Below, piece after piece: positions 38,958 to 47,942 of a stretch of DNA of 56,746 bases (within the stretch, counting starts at the first letter, position 1; each line of letters starts with the position of its first letter). This stretch comes from JAIBJP01 sp035601195 (lineage in GTDB: Bacteria; Actinomycetota; Thermoleophilia; Gaiellales; Gaiellaceae): positions 1-56,746 of the forward strand of contig DATNOU010000050.1 of assembly GCA_035601195.1 (NCBI GenBank). The letters are read 5' to 3'. The notes below the pieces were generated by a model. The model had not been told where the DNA came from. It saw only the letters and a program-made list of their open reading frames with translations, and ran no database searches. A program made the translations under genes and the position numbers.

Positions 38958-41882
38958 ATGCCGCTGGCTCTGCTCGTGGGCCCGGCGAACGCGGGCAAGG
39001 TGGCGCGTCTTCTCGATCGCTACCTGGAAAGCCTCGATACGGAGCCCGTTCTCGTCGTCCCCAACCGCTTCGACCGCGACGGCGTCGAGCGGGACCTGCT
39101 CGCGCGGTCTTCCGCCTTGCTGGGCGGGACGATCGCCACGTTTGACGACCTCTTCGCCGAAATTGCGCGCGGAAACGGCCGGCAGCGGCAGGTGGCGACA
39201 GAGACGCAGCGCGGTCTCGTCTTGCGGCGGGCGCTCGCGTCGACCCCGCTGAACGGGCTCTCGGCGTCGGCGCGCTACGGCGGTTTCGCCAGTGGCCTCC
39301 TTGCCGTCATCTCCGAGCTGGAAGCGGGCCTTCTTCCGCCGGAAGATGTGAGCGGCGATCTCGCCCGTCTCTACGGCGCCTACACGCTCGAGCTCGATCG
39401 TCTGGAGCTCTGGGACCGCGATCTCGAGCGTCGCTACGCCGTCGAGCGAATCGAGACCGAGCTGGACGCTTGGGATAGGCGCCCGGTGTACGCCTATGGG
39501 TTCGAAGACCTGACCGGAGCGCAGTGGGCGCTGCTGCGGGCTCTCGCGGGGCGGAGCGATGTCACGGTCTCTCTTCCGTACGAGCCGGGGCGGCCGGCGT
39601 TCGCGTCCCTCTCACGCACGATGGAAGACCTGTCCCGCCTGGCCGGTGGGGCGATCGAGGAGCTGCCGCCCGCGGCCGGCTCGGGCCACCCGGCCCTCGA
39701 GCATCTGGAGCGCCAGCTCTTCGGAGCGGGGACGGCTGCCCAGCCACCTGCCCTGGAGGGCGCCCTTCGCTTCCTCGAGGGCGCGGGAGCACGCGGGGCG
39801 CTCGAGCTCGTCGCCGACGAGATTCTCGAGCTCCTGCGCAGCGGAACGAAGCCGGAGCGGATCGCGGTGGTCGTACCGACGCTCGACCACTGGCGCGCTC
39901 CGCTCGAGACTGCCTTCGGGACACTCGAGATCCCGTTCTCGTTCGAGGGTCGGCTTCGTCTCGGTCAGACCGCGTTCGGACATGCGCTCCTCTCGGCGTT
40001 GCGCTTCGCGTGGCGGGAGCCCGAGCGGCGTCACCTCTTCTCCTTTCTGCGCTCGCCCTACTCCGGCCTGGCCCGCGCCCACGCCGACTACCTGGAGGGG
40101 CGTCTGCGCGGGCTCGGCGTGCGTACGAACGTCGAGGAGCGGACCGTCGAGCTCCGAGGCAATCCGCTGCCCGCGCTCGCCGACATTCGTACGGCCCCCT
40201 CACCTCTGGAAGCGGTTCGCGGCCTGGCCGCGTGCATGCTCCGATCCGCCCATGGGCTCGAGTCGCCGCCCGTCGGCGAGACCTCGCGGGTCGACCTGCG
40301 CGCCTTCGAAGAGACGTCAAAGCTCGTCGCGGAGCTCGAGGGCTGGGTCGAGCTCGCAGGCGAGCTGTCCGTCGATGACGTGCTGGCCGCGCTCGAGGAC
40401 GTCACGGTTCGGCTCGGGTCGGCCGGCGATGCAGGCCGGGTGGCCGTTGTCGACCTCCTGCGTGCGAGAACGAGGCGCTACGACGTGGTGTTCATCCTCG
40501 GCCTCGAGGAGGGCCGCTTCCCGCGCCGCTCCTCGGACTCGCCCTTCCTCGACGAGGACGAGCGGCGCGCTCTCGACGAGGCGAACGACGCCCGGCTGGG
40601 CAGGCCCGAGCCGGTCAGCCGCGCCCGCTACCTTTTCTACACCGCCTGCACACGGCCCACGCGGCGCCTCTACCTCGTCCGGGAGGCGGCGACCGACGAC
40701 GGTGGCCCCCGTCAGGCGAGCCCGTTCTGGGACGAGGCGAGGGGCCTCTTCCCCGTGGAGGACGTCGTCCGCTGGACGCGGAAGCGTCCGCTCTCGGCGC
40801 TCACGTGGCCGCTCGAGCGCGCTCCCAACGAACGTGAGCGCCTGCGCGCCCTCGCGTCGCTGACGGTGTCGGACCGTCCGGCGGCGGACGCGCTCGCGGG
40901 CGCAAACGGATGGACTCGGCGGCTCGAGCGCGCCAGGACGGCCTTCCAGCGGCTGACGCGTCTGACGAATCCCGCCGTGCTCGAGGAGTTGCGGAGCCGC
41001 ACTGCCTTCGGAGCGACCGAGCTCGAGGCCTTCGCTACATGCTCGTCGATCTGGTTCGTCGAGCGGGTCGTCTCGCCACGGTCGATCGACGCTCAGGTCG
41101 ATGCAAAGCTTCGCGGCTCGATCGCGCATACCGCGCTGCACAAGTTCTTTGCCGGACTGCCGAAGGAAGTCGGGACGGAGCGTGTCGAGCCGCAGCGCCT
41201 CGACGACTCGCTCAGGTTCATCCGCCGGTGCCTGGACGAGGCCCTCGCCGGGATCCGCCAAGAGCTTTCCGACCTGGAACGCCGCGAGCTTGCCGGAGGC
41301 CTTCGGCGCGATCTGGAGAATTTCGTCCGCGCCGAGGCCGAGGCCGATCTCCCGCTCGTCCCGCGTCGGTTCGAGGTCTCGTTCGGCTCCGAGCGATCGG
41401 CTCCGGAGCTGCAGCGAGGGCTCGATCTCGGCGGCTTCACGATCTCCGGGAAGATCGACCGGGTCGACGTCGACCCCTTCTCGGCGCGCGGCATCGTCCA
41501 GGACTACAAGTCGGGGAAGACCGCGTACTCGGCGGCCAAGATCGAGTCCGAGCTCAAGCTTCAGATCCCCCTGTACATGCTCGTCCTGCGCGACCTAATT
41601 GGGATCGAGCCGCTGGGCGGGCTCTACCGCGCGCTCAAGGGGGACAGGCAGGCCCGCGGCCTGCTGCGCGCCTCCGCGAAGGAGGATGTGCTCCCTGGTT
41701 TCACGCGCACGGACTACCGAGACGAAGAGGAGTTCTGGGGCCAGATCGACGGCGCCGTCGAGCACGCGCGCGGCTTCGTCGACCGCATCCGCACCGGTGA
41801 CGTCCGGCACGATCCCCTTGGCGACGCCGGCTGCCCCTCCTGGTGCGATCTGTATCCGATGTGCCGGGTGAGGCGCTCATGA
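38958..41882 (+). CDS. AddB-like nuclease subunit (PD-(D/E)XK, FeS)
   Basis: 974 aa. N-terminal phosphate-loop-like LLVGPANAGKVARL is followed by a UvrD-like helicase fold without clear intact motifs (GLEEGRFPRRSSDSPFLDEDE is the AddB-type motif). The C-terminal nuclease domain contains GKIDRVDVD and IVQDYKSGK (D and K of PD-(D/E)XK). Cysteines at ATCSSIWF before the nuclease and CPSWCDLYPMC at the end match the four-Cys iron-sulfur staple of AddB. Works with the AddA-like protein encoded next (ATGA overlap) in double-strand-break end processing. Confidence 0.9.
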   Translation: MPLALLVGPANAGKVARLLDRYLESLDTEPVLVVPNRFDRDGVERDLLARSSALLGGTIATFDDLFAEIARGNGRQRQVATETQRGLVLRRALASTPLNGLSASARYGGFASGLLAVISELEAGLLPPEDVSGDLARLYGAYTLELDRLELWDRDLERRYAVERIETELDAWDRRPVYAYGFEDLTGAQWALLRALAGRSDVTVSLPYEPGRPAFASLSRTMEDLSRLAGGAIEELPPAAGSGHPALEHLERQLFGAGTAAQPPALEGALRFLEGAGARGALELVADEILELLRSGTKPERIAVVVPTLDHWRAPLETAFGTLEIPFSFEGRLRLGQTAFGHALLSALRFAWREPERRHLFSFLRSPYSGLARAHADYLEGRLRGLGVRTNVEERTVELRGNPLPALADIRTAPSPLEAVRGLAACMLRSAHGLESPPVGETSRVDLRAFEETSKLVAELEGWVELAGELSVDDVLAALEDVTVRLGSAGDAGRVAVVDLLRARTRRYDVVFILGLEEGRFPRRSSDSPFLDEDERRALDEANDARLGRPEPVSRARYLFYTACTRPTRRLYLVREAATDDGGPRQASPFWDEARGLFPVEDVVRWTRKRPLSALTWPLERAPNERERLRALASLTVSDRPAADALAGANGWTRRLERARTAFQRLTRLTNPAVLEELRSRTAFGATELEAFATCSSIWFVERVVSPRSIDAQVDAKLRGSIAHTALHKFFAGLPKEVGTERVEPQRLDDSLRFIRRCLDEALAGIRQELSDLERRELAGGLRRDLENFVRAEAEADLPLVPRRFEVSFGSERSAPELQRGLDLGGFTISGKIDRVDVDPFSARGIVQDYKSGKTAYSAAKIESELKLQIPLYMLVLRDLIGIEPLGGLYRALKGDRQARGLLRASAKEDVLPGFTRTDYRDEEEFWGQIDGAVEHARGFVDRIRTGDVRHDPLGDAGCPSWCDLYPMCRVRRS

Positions 41883-44800
41883 GCGTTGACGTGCGCGCAC
41901 CCAGCGAGGAGCAGGTCGCTGCAATCGACGCTCCCGGCGTCGTCTTCGTCTCGGCGGGAGCGGGCACCGGGAAGACGACGGTGCTCGTCGAGCGGTTCGT
42001 CAAGGCCGTGTGCGAGCGCGGGCTGGACGTGGACTCTCTCCTCGTCATCACGTACACCGAGCGCGCGGCCGGCGAGCTTCGCAGCCGGATCCGCGCACGT
42101 CTTGGCGAGCTCGGCCGCGGCGACCTCGCCCGCGCGCTCGACGGCGCGTGGATCTCGACCATCCATGGGTTCTGCCTGCGCCTGCTGAAATCGCATCCGT
42201 TCGCGGCGGGGATCGATCCCCGGTTCCGCGTCCTTGATGAAAGCCAGTCGCGCGTCCTCCAGAGCGAGGCGTTCGAAGCCGCGCTTGAGGAATTCCTCAG
42301 CGACGATGAGGACGAACGGTCGATCCTGCTCTCGACTTACGGCGCTCGTGCCCTCCGGCGGATGTTGACCGGCGTCTACGAGACCCTGCGCGCGGCTGGG
42401 CGCCCGCTCGTCCTCGAGCTCGGAACGCGACCGAGCCTGGCCGAGCGGATCGAAGAGCTGCGCGAGGCGGCGCGCTGTCTCGTGGACGAGGCCGAAGCAG
42501 GCGAGACGGCGCGCGCGACCGCGGCCCGCGCGCTCGAGCTTCTCGAGGAGCGGACGCTGCCCGAGCGCCTGCTCGACCTCACCGAGCTCAAGGCGCGCGG
42601 CGAGCGAGCTGCCACTTACGAGGAAGCCCGCCGGGGCGTCGAGCAGGCGGCGCTGGACGAGCTGGCCGCGCGCGACCGCGACCTGCTCCAGGAGCTGCTG
42701 GGGGCATTCGAGCGCGCCTATCGGGCCGCGAAGGAGCGCGAGTCGGCGCTCGACTTCGAGGATCTCCAGCTTCTCGCCCGCGACCTCCTCCGGGAAAACG
42801 CCGAGGTGCGCGAGCGGGAGAGTTGGCGCTTCAGGTCGATCATGGTGGACGAGTTCCAGGACACGAACCGCCTTCAATGCGAGCTCGTCGACCTCCTCGC
42901 GCAAGGCGCGGACGACAAGGAGATCTTCTTCGTCGGCGACGAGTTCCAGTCCATCTACGGCTTCCGGCACGCGGACGTGCACGTGTTCCGGGAGCGGCGC
43001 GAGCACGCATCCGGGGTCCTCGCGCTGACTCAGAACTACCGCTCCCGCCCCGAGGTCCTCGGCGCGATCAACCACCTGTTCTCAGCCGAGTTCGGGGAGG
43101 ACTTCCAGCGGCTCGAGGCCGCGGGTCGCTTTGCAGACCCGGCCTTCGAGACCCCGGTCGAGCTGCTCGTCACCGACAAGTCGAGCTACGCGGGTACGGA
43201 TGTCCACTGGCGCCGGGCCGAAGCGCAGCACATCGCACGGCGTGTCCAGGAGCTGATCCAGGAGGGGGTAGCGCCGGCCGGCGAGATCGTCCTCCTGTTC
43301 GCCGCCGGGACGGACGCCGAGTGGTACGAGGAAGAGCTTCGCCACCTCGGGATCCCGACGTACCGCGCGACCGGACGCGGGTACTTCGGCCAGCAGCAGG
43401 TCGTCGACCTTCTCTCGTATTTGCGGCTCCTCCATAACCGCTACGACGACGAGGCGCTCGTGACCGTGCTCGCCTCGCCCCTCGTAGGAGTCTCGAACGA
43501 CGCCCTAGTCCTGCTGCGGCGGGCAGCGCCGAAGCGCCCTCTCTTCCTGCCGTTCGAGAAGGGACTTCCGTCAGAGCTGGCGGCCCACGACGTGCAGCTT
43601 TTTCGGGCGTTCCACCAGCGCTTCGAGCGTCTCGCGCGGATGGCGCCGTCGCTGTCCCTCGAGCGGCTGCTGGAGGCGATCATCTCCGAGCACGACTACG
43701 ACCTCGCCGCCCTGGCCCAGTGGGACGGCCGCCGCCGCTACGCGAACATGCGCAAGCTGGCCCGCCTCGCGCGTTCCTACGAAGAGCTGCGCGGACCGGA
43801 CATCGAGGGCTTCGTCCGCTTCGTCCGCGAGCAGGAAGCGGTCGGCGCGCGTGAGCTGGAGGCGGTAGCCGAGGAGGAGGACGGCGATGCCGTCCGCCTC
43901 TTGACGATTCACTCCGCCAAGGGCCTCGAGTTCAAGGTCGTGGTCGTCGCGGACGCGGGCCGGGACAGGGCGGCGCCGTCGCCTGACGAGATTCTCTGTC
44001 TGCCGGACGGCCGCTTCGGCTTCCGCGTGGCCGACCCAGCGACCGGTGAGAGGCGCGGCGCCTTCGAATACGACGCCGTGCGGGAAGCCGAGCGCGAGGA
44101 GGAGAAGGCCGAACGCCTCCGCCTCTACTACGTCGCCATGACGCGGGCCATCGACCGCTTGATCGTCTCGGGGGCCATCGACCCCGAGAAGCGGGCCGAC
44201 GCCGAAACGCCGATCGGCTGGGTGCTCGACCGGCTCGAGGCTCGCGAGCTCGACGAAGCGGAGCGCGGCACGGTCGAGCTCGTGCGGGACGGGGCGCGCC
44301 TGCTCGTTCGCCTCGACCGTCATCGGCCGGAGCCACTCTCGGTCCCGGAGCCGGAAGCCCTCGGCAGGGAGGGCCAGCTCGAGCTCTTCGCCGGCGAGGA
44401 TGTTCCCTTGCTGCTGCCCCCAGCGCCGCGCTTGCCTGAGCTCGCGACGGTGCCGGAGCCTCCGCTCCACCACGTTCGCAGCCTGTCCTACAGCGCGCTC
44501 GCGCTCTTCGGTCGCTGCTCGTACCGGTATTACGCCGAGCGGGTGGTCGGGATGCGTCCCTCGGACGCGCGGGGCTCGATCCCCGGGCAGAGCGGGCTCG
44601 CGGCCACCGAGATCGGCGACGCCGTTCATGTGTTGCTCGAGCACGGTGTGGGTGCCAGCGAGGTGCGGGACCCTGTGCTTGCTCGCTACCCCGCGGCGAC
44701 TGAGGAAGATCTCGCGCGGATTGCCGAGCTGGTGCAGGCCTGGTACGACTCGCCGTTCGCGCGGCGGCTGGCGCAGCTCGAGCGCCCGCGACCGGAGCTC

Positions 44801-45232
44801 GCGTTTGCGTTTGAGCATGACGGCGTCCTTCTGCACGGGCGCTTCGACGTCTACGCCGAGAGCGACGGGCGGGCGCTGGTCGTCGACTACAAGACGAATC
44901 GTCTCGAGGAGCTGACTCCCGAGGAGGCGCTCGAGGACGACTACGCGCTCCAGCGTCTGGTCTACGCGCTGGCCGCCTTCCGCGCCGGCGCGGAGGAGGT
45001 GGAGGTCGTCTACGTCTTCCTCGAGCGGCCGGAGGAGCCCGTCGCGCGTACCTTCGCGCGTGCCGAGACGGTCGGGCTCGAGGCGGACCTGTCGACGGCG
45101 ATCGCAGCGATTCAGGAAGGGCGCTTCGTGCCGACTCCGAGCGAGCTCGCGTGCTCCGGCTGCCCGGCCCTCGATGTCGTCTGCGCCGGCCCGCGGCTCC
45201 CCGGCAGAGCTCGCGCGGCCGCGCAGGCCTGA
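41879..45232 (+). CDS. AddA/UvrD-type helicase-nuclease
   Basis: 1117 aa; the ATG at 41879 overlaps the addB stop. Superfamily 1 helicase motifs: Walker A SAGAGTGKTTVLVERF, Ia TYTERAAGELRSRI, II IMVDEFQDTNRLQ, III FVGDEFQSIYGFRHAD, IV LTQNYRSRPEVL, V LLTIHSAKGLEFKVVVV, VI LYYVAMTRAIDRL. A C-terminal PD-(D/E)XK nuclease (GRFDVYAESDGRALVVDYKTN, near residue 990) is bracketed by FGRCSYRYY and ACSGCPALDVVC, so this subunit also appears to carry an iron-sulfur-type cysteine set. Confidence 0.92.
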   Translation: MSVDVRAPSEEQVAAIDAPGVVFVSAGAGTGKTTVLVERFVKAVCERGLDVDSLLVITYTERAAGELRSRIRARLGELGRGDLARALDGAWISTIHGFCLRLLKSHPFAAGIDPRFRVLDESQSRVLQSEAFEAALEEFLSDDEDERSILLSTYGARALRRMLTGVYETLRAAGRPLVLELGTRPSLAERIEELREAARCLVDEAEAGETARATAARALELLEERTLPERLLDLTELKARGERAATYEEARRGVEQAALDELAARDRDLLQELLGAFERAYRAAKERESALDFEDLQLLARDLLRENAEVRERESWRFRSIMVDEFQDTNRLQCELVDLLAQGADDKEIFFVGDEFQSIYGFRHADVHVFRERREHASGVLALTQNYRSRPEVLGAINHLFSAEFGEDFQRLEAAGRFADPAFETPVELLVTDKSSYAGTDVHWRRAEAQHIARRVQELIQEGVAPAGEIVLLFAAGTDAEWYEEELRHLGIPTYRATGRGYFGQQQVVDLLSYLRLLHNRYDDEALVTVLASPLVGVSNDALVLLRRAAPKRPLFLPFEKGLPSELAAHDVQLFRAFHQRFERLARMAPSLSLERLLEAIISEHDYDLAALAQWDGRRRYANMRKLARLARSYEELRGPDIEGFVRFVREQEAVGARELEAVAEEEDGDAVRLLTIHSAKGLEFKVVVVADAGRDRAAPSPDEILCLPDGRFGFRVADPATGERRGAFEYDAVREAEREEEKAERLRLYYVAMTRAIDRLIVSGAIDPEKRADAETPIGWVLDRLEARELDEAERGTVELVRDGARLLVRLDRHRPEPLSVPEPEALGREGQLELFAGEDVPLLLPPAPRLPELATVPEPPLHHVRSLSYSALALFGRCSYRYYAERVVGMRPSDARGSIPGQSGLAATEIGDAVHVLLEHGVGASEVRDPVLARYPAATEEDLARIAELVQAWYDSPFARRLAQLERPRPELAFAFEHDGVLLHGRFDVYAESDGRALVVDYKTNRLEELTPEEALEDDYALQRLVYALAAFRAGAEEVEVVYVFLERPEEPVARTFARAETVGLEADLSTAIAAIQEGRFVPTPSELACSGCPALDVVCAGPRLPGRARAAAQA

Positions 45233-45246
45233 ACGCTCTGTCCCTC

Positions 45247-45366
45247 ATGGCCACGGCCATCGTCGTCAGGTTCCCCGGGGCCGCCGCGAGCCTCCCTCCG
45301 CATCGAGCGTATCGGCGAAAGATGTTCGTATGGCTCGCGGAATGTGCCGAAATGGGTCGGCTATAA
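45247..45366 (+). CDS. Possible 39-aa peptide
   Basis: ATG 45247 to TAA 45366 in the gap between addA and nth. The product starts MATAIVVRFPGAA and ends FVWLAECAEMGRL. The composition is protein-like but there is no strong ribosome-binding site. It starts in the small palindrome ATGGCC-a-CGGCCAT. Weak call. Confidence 0.25.
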   Translation: MATAIVVRFPGAAASLPPHRAYRRKMFVWLAECAEMGRL

Positions 45367-45383
45367 ACACCGCTAGAAAAACT

Positions 45384-46052
45384 GTGGCTCGGAGCTATGT
45401 CGCCGAGGCTCGCCGGCGCGTCGGCCCGAAGAGGGAGCGCATTCGACCAATCATCGAGCGCCTCGCTGCCGCGCATCCAGACGCGGTCATCGCGCTCCGT
45501 TTTCGCGACGACGTGGAGCTGCTGGTCTCGGTGATGCTCTCCGCCCAGACGACCGACGTGACGGTCAACAGGGTGACCGAGAGGCTCTTTCGAAAGTACC
45601 GCCGGCCCGAGGACTACCTGGCGGTCCCGGAGGCCGAGCTCGAGGCCGACCTCCGGCCGACCGGCACGTTCCGCCAGAAGGCGCGCAACCTCCGTGGAGC
45701 GATGCGCGTCCTTGTGGAAGAGTTCCACGGGCAGGTCCCCACCCGACTCGAGGACCTTGTTCGCCTCCCCGGAGTGGGCCGGAAGACGGCCAACGTCGTG
45801 GCCGTCGAGCTTGGCATGACGCAAGGGATCGTCGTCGACACGCACGTCCGCCGGCTGTCCCAGCGGCTGGGCCTCACCCGTCACCACGACCCCGTGAAGA
45901 TCGAGCGTGATCTCCAGCGGCTGGTGCCCAGGGAAGACTGGGCCCGCTTCCCGCACCTGCTCATCTGGCACGGACGCCGGATCTGCATCGCGCAGCGGCC
46001 TCGGTGTCAGGACTGCGTGATCAACGATCTTTGTCCTTCGAGCCGTATCTGA
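45384..46052 (+). CDS. nth: Endonuclease III
   Basis: DNA glycosylase/AP lyase for oxidised pyrimidines. 222 aa from GTG 45384; the ATG at 45330 would add a non-conserved 18-residue leader. LLVSVMLSAQTTDVTVNRVT, helix-hairpin-helix LPGVGRKTANVV with catalytic Lys, VVDTHVRRL with catalytic Asp. The [4Fe-4S] motif C-x6-C-x2-C-x5-C lies at the end (CIAQRPRCQDCVINDLC). AT-rich TATAAA and TAGAAA lie just upstream (about 45363-45379) as possible -10 boxes. Confidence 0.94.
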   Translation: MARSYVAEARRRVGPKRERIRPIIERLAAAHPDAVIALRFRDDVELLVSVMLSAQTTDVTVNRVTERLFRKYRRPEDYLAVPEAELEADLRPTGTFRQKARNLRGAMRVLVEEFHGQVPTRLEDLVRLPGVGRKTANVVAVELGMTQGIVVDTHVRRLSQRLGLTRHHDPVKIERDLQRLVPREDWARFPHLLIWHGRRICIAQRPRCQDCVINDLCPSSRI

Positions 46053-46061
46053 ATCGAGGCG

Positions 46062-46098
46062 TTTCGCGCGCCTTTCGCGCGCGTCGTCCCCCTACCGT
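46062..46098 (+). promoter_or_regulatory. Promoter-like element C
   Basis: TTTCGCGCGCC at 46062, a second TTTCGCGCGC at 46073 and TACCGT at 46093-46098: the same 31-nt box-to-(-10) offset as elements A and B. TACCGT ends 7 nt before the ATG at 46106, so here the element drives a protein gene. Confidence 0.55.
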
Positions 46099-46105
46099 CG
46101 ATGCG

Positions 46106-46411
46106 ATGCGCTCGGTCGACCTTGCCCTCTACGCCGACGAGCTCGCGGCTCGGGCCGCCACTCTCGCCGCGCAGCTCGAGCGGGCCAGGTGCCGCCTACG
46201 GCAGGAGGCGATCGAGCGCGAAGCCCGGCGGGCGCTCGGCGAGGGCTCGGTCGTCCGCCTCGAGGCCCTAGGCTTGATTCGCAGGTCCGACGCGCACGCC
46301 ATTCGCCGGGAGATCAGAGAGCTGGCCGCGTCCGTCGCCGTGGTCGAGGAGCTGCAAGCCTGGGTGGAGGAACGGCTCGCGGACGTTCAGGAGGAGTTGC
46401 CGGCCGCCTGA
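46106..46411 (+). CDS. Hypothetical coiled-coil-like protein
   Basis: 101 aa. Helical and Arg/Ala/Glu-rich (LYADELAARAATLAAQLERARCRLRQEAIEREARRAL, then VRLEALGLIRRSDAHAIRREIRELAASVAVVEELQAWVEERL). Probably cytoplasmic. The 3' end overlaps the convergent zinc-ribbon PAS gene by 25 nt. Function unknown. Confidence 0.7.
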   Translation: MRSVDLALYADELAARAATLAAQLERARCRLRQEAIEREARRALGEGSVVRLEALGLIRRSDAHAIRREIRELAASVAVVEELQAWVEERLADVQEELPAA

Positions 46412-46851
46412 CGGGGCACCAGCGCGACGAGCAGGCCGCCGTCCTCGTCGTAGGCGGGGAAGAAGTCGGCCCTCACGATTTTCGTCACGCCCGAGCGGGT
46501 GCGGATCGAGATGCTCTTTCCCAGTTGGCGAACGCCCCATTCGAGTGCGACGTCCGCCGGATTGGCGTCCCCGTCGGCCTCGAGCGAGAAGGCCTTCGTC
46601 ACATCGAGCCCAAGGACGTCCTTCTCGCGGAAGCCGGTCAGCTCGAAGACTCCCTGCCCGAGCGCGAGGATGCGCCTGTTCCGGTCGCAGACGACGAAGC
46701 CAGTACCTGGCGCCGGGTAGTAGTCGTCCAGCAGCTCGAAGAGGAAGCCAAAGCCGCAGTGCGCGCAACCGACGGCCTCGTTCGTCAGATCCTCGAGGCG
46801 GTCGTGGTCGATCGACCGGCGCCGGCAGTTCGGACAGATGAAGTAAGGCAT
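46387..46851 (-). CDS. Zinc-ribbon PAS-domain protein
   Basis: 154 aa, ATG 46851. The N-terminus has CPNCRR and CAHCGFGF, a four-cysteine zinc ribbon (residues 6-34). It is followed by a single PAS domain (FELLDDYYPAPGTGFVVCDRNRRILALGQGVFELTGFREKDVLGLDV ... LGKSISIRTRSGVTKIVRADFFPAYDEDGGLLVALVP). No output domain; it may act through protein or nucleic-acid contact. Encoded just downstream of trxB on the same strand (14-nt gap), so probably co-transcribed and perhaps redox-linked. Confidence 0.8.
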   Translation of the reverse strand: MPYFICPNCRRRSIDHDRLEDLTNEAVGCAHCGFGFLFELLDDYYPAPGTGFVVCDRNRRILALGQGVFELTGFREKDVLGLDVTKAFSLEADGDANPADVALEWGVRQLGKSISIRTRSGVTKIVRADFFPAYDEDGGLLVALVPRQAAGNSS

Positions 46852-46865
46852 TGCTCGAACGTCTA

Positions 46866-47834
46866 TCAGCTACGAGGAGCGGCGAGCGCCTCTTCCGGAC
46901 GGCCTTCCTGGGCCGTCAGAAAGCGCTCGGCGTCTAGGGCTGCCATACAGCCCGACCCGGCGGCCGTCACGGCCTGCCGGTAGACGTGGTCCTGCACGTC
47001 CCCGGCGGCGAAGACGCCCTCGACGTTCGTCTCGGTCGTCTTCCCCTTCGTCTCGATGTAGCCGGCCTCGTCCATGTCCAGCTGGCCGCGGAAGAGCCCG
47101 GTGTTCGGGTCGTGCCCGATCGCGACGAAGAAACCGTCGGCCGGGAGCTCGGTTCGCTCGTTGGTCTTCAGGTTGCGGACGACGACGCCGGTGACCGTCT
47201 CCTCGCCGAGCACCTCTTCGACGACCGAGTCGAGCAGGAACTCGATCTTGTCGCTCGAGCGTGCCCGGTCGACCATGATCGGCGAGGCGCGGAAGCTCTC
47301 GCGGCGGTGGATGACCGTGACCTTCGACGCGAATTTGGCGAGGAAGGTCGCCTCCTCCATCGCGGAGTCTCCGCCGCCGACCACGACGATCTCCTTCTCC
47401 TTGAAGAACGCAGCGTCGCAGACCGCGCAGTAGGAGACGCCGCGGCCCTGGAGCCTCTTCTCCGACTCGAGTCCGAGCTGGCGGGCGTTCGCACCGGTCG
47501 AGATGACGACCGCTTCGGCGCGGTACTCGTCGTCTCCGACCCAGACGCGGAACGGCCGCTCGGAGAAGTCCACCTTCGTGACGTCGTCGGTCAGGAACTC
47601 TGTACCGAAGCGCTCTGCCTGCCGGCGCAAGTCCTGCATCATCTCGGGACCCAGGACACCGTCGGCGTAGCCGGGGTAGTTCTCGACGTCGCTCGTGATC
47701 ATGAGCTGGCCGCCCCAGGCGAAGCCCTCGATCACGAGCGGATCCAAATTCGCCCGCGCGCTGTAGAGCGCGGCGGTATATGCCGCCGGGCCACCGCCGA
47801 TAACAATGATCTCGCGCACTTCATTCGTGCTCAC
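46866..47834 (-). CDS. trxB: Thioredoxin reductase
   Basis: 322 aa from GTG 47834, with GGAGGA 5 nt upstream; the ATG at 47882 would add 16 residues. FAD site IIVIGGGPAAYTAALYSARA, GGQLMITSDVENYPG, redox CxxC as SYCAVCDAAFF (usual CATC), NADPH site VVVGGGDSAMEEATFLAKFA, HRRESFRAS, and FAD end VEGVFAAGDVQD. Reduces thioredoxin with NADPH. The protein gene occupies only part of a much longer open frame on this strand. Confidence 0.95.
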   Translation of the reverse strand: MSTNEVREIIVIGGGPAAYTAALYSARANLDPLVIEGFAWGGQLMITSDVENYPGYADGVLGPEMMQDLRRQAERFGTEFLTDDVTKVDFSERPFRVWVGDDEYRAEAVVISTGANARQLGLESEKRLQGRGVSYCAVCDAAFFKEKEIVVVGGGDSAMEEATFLAKFASKVTVIHRRESFRASPIMVDRARSSDKIEFLLDSVVEEVLGEETVTGVVVRNLKTNERTELPADGFFVAIGHDPNTGLFRGQLDMDEAGYIETKGKTTETNVEGVFAAGDVQDHVYRQAVTAAGSGCMAALDAERFLTAQEGRPEEALAAPRS

Positions 47835-47942
47835 TAGTTCTCCTCCGGTGTCCGGTTCCTCACTAGTAGTAAACGGCATTCGTCGGCCGGTTGTTCCAAT
47901 TGTGTAGGTTGGCAGACGTTCGGAAAGGACCCTGGGGAGCCC

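Noticed and set aside
45330..45383. ATG 45330 as nth start
   Set aside because: It would add a Ser/Asn/Arg-rich leader unlike the family; GTG 45384 sits right before the conserved region.
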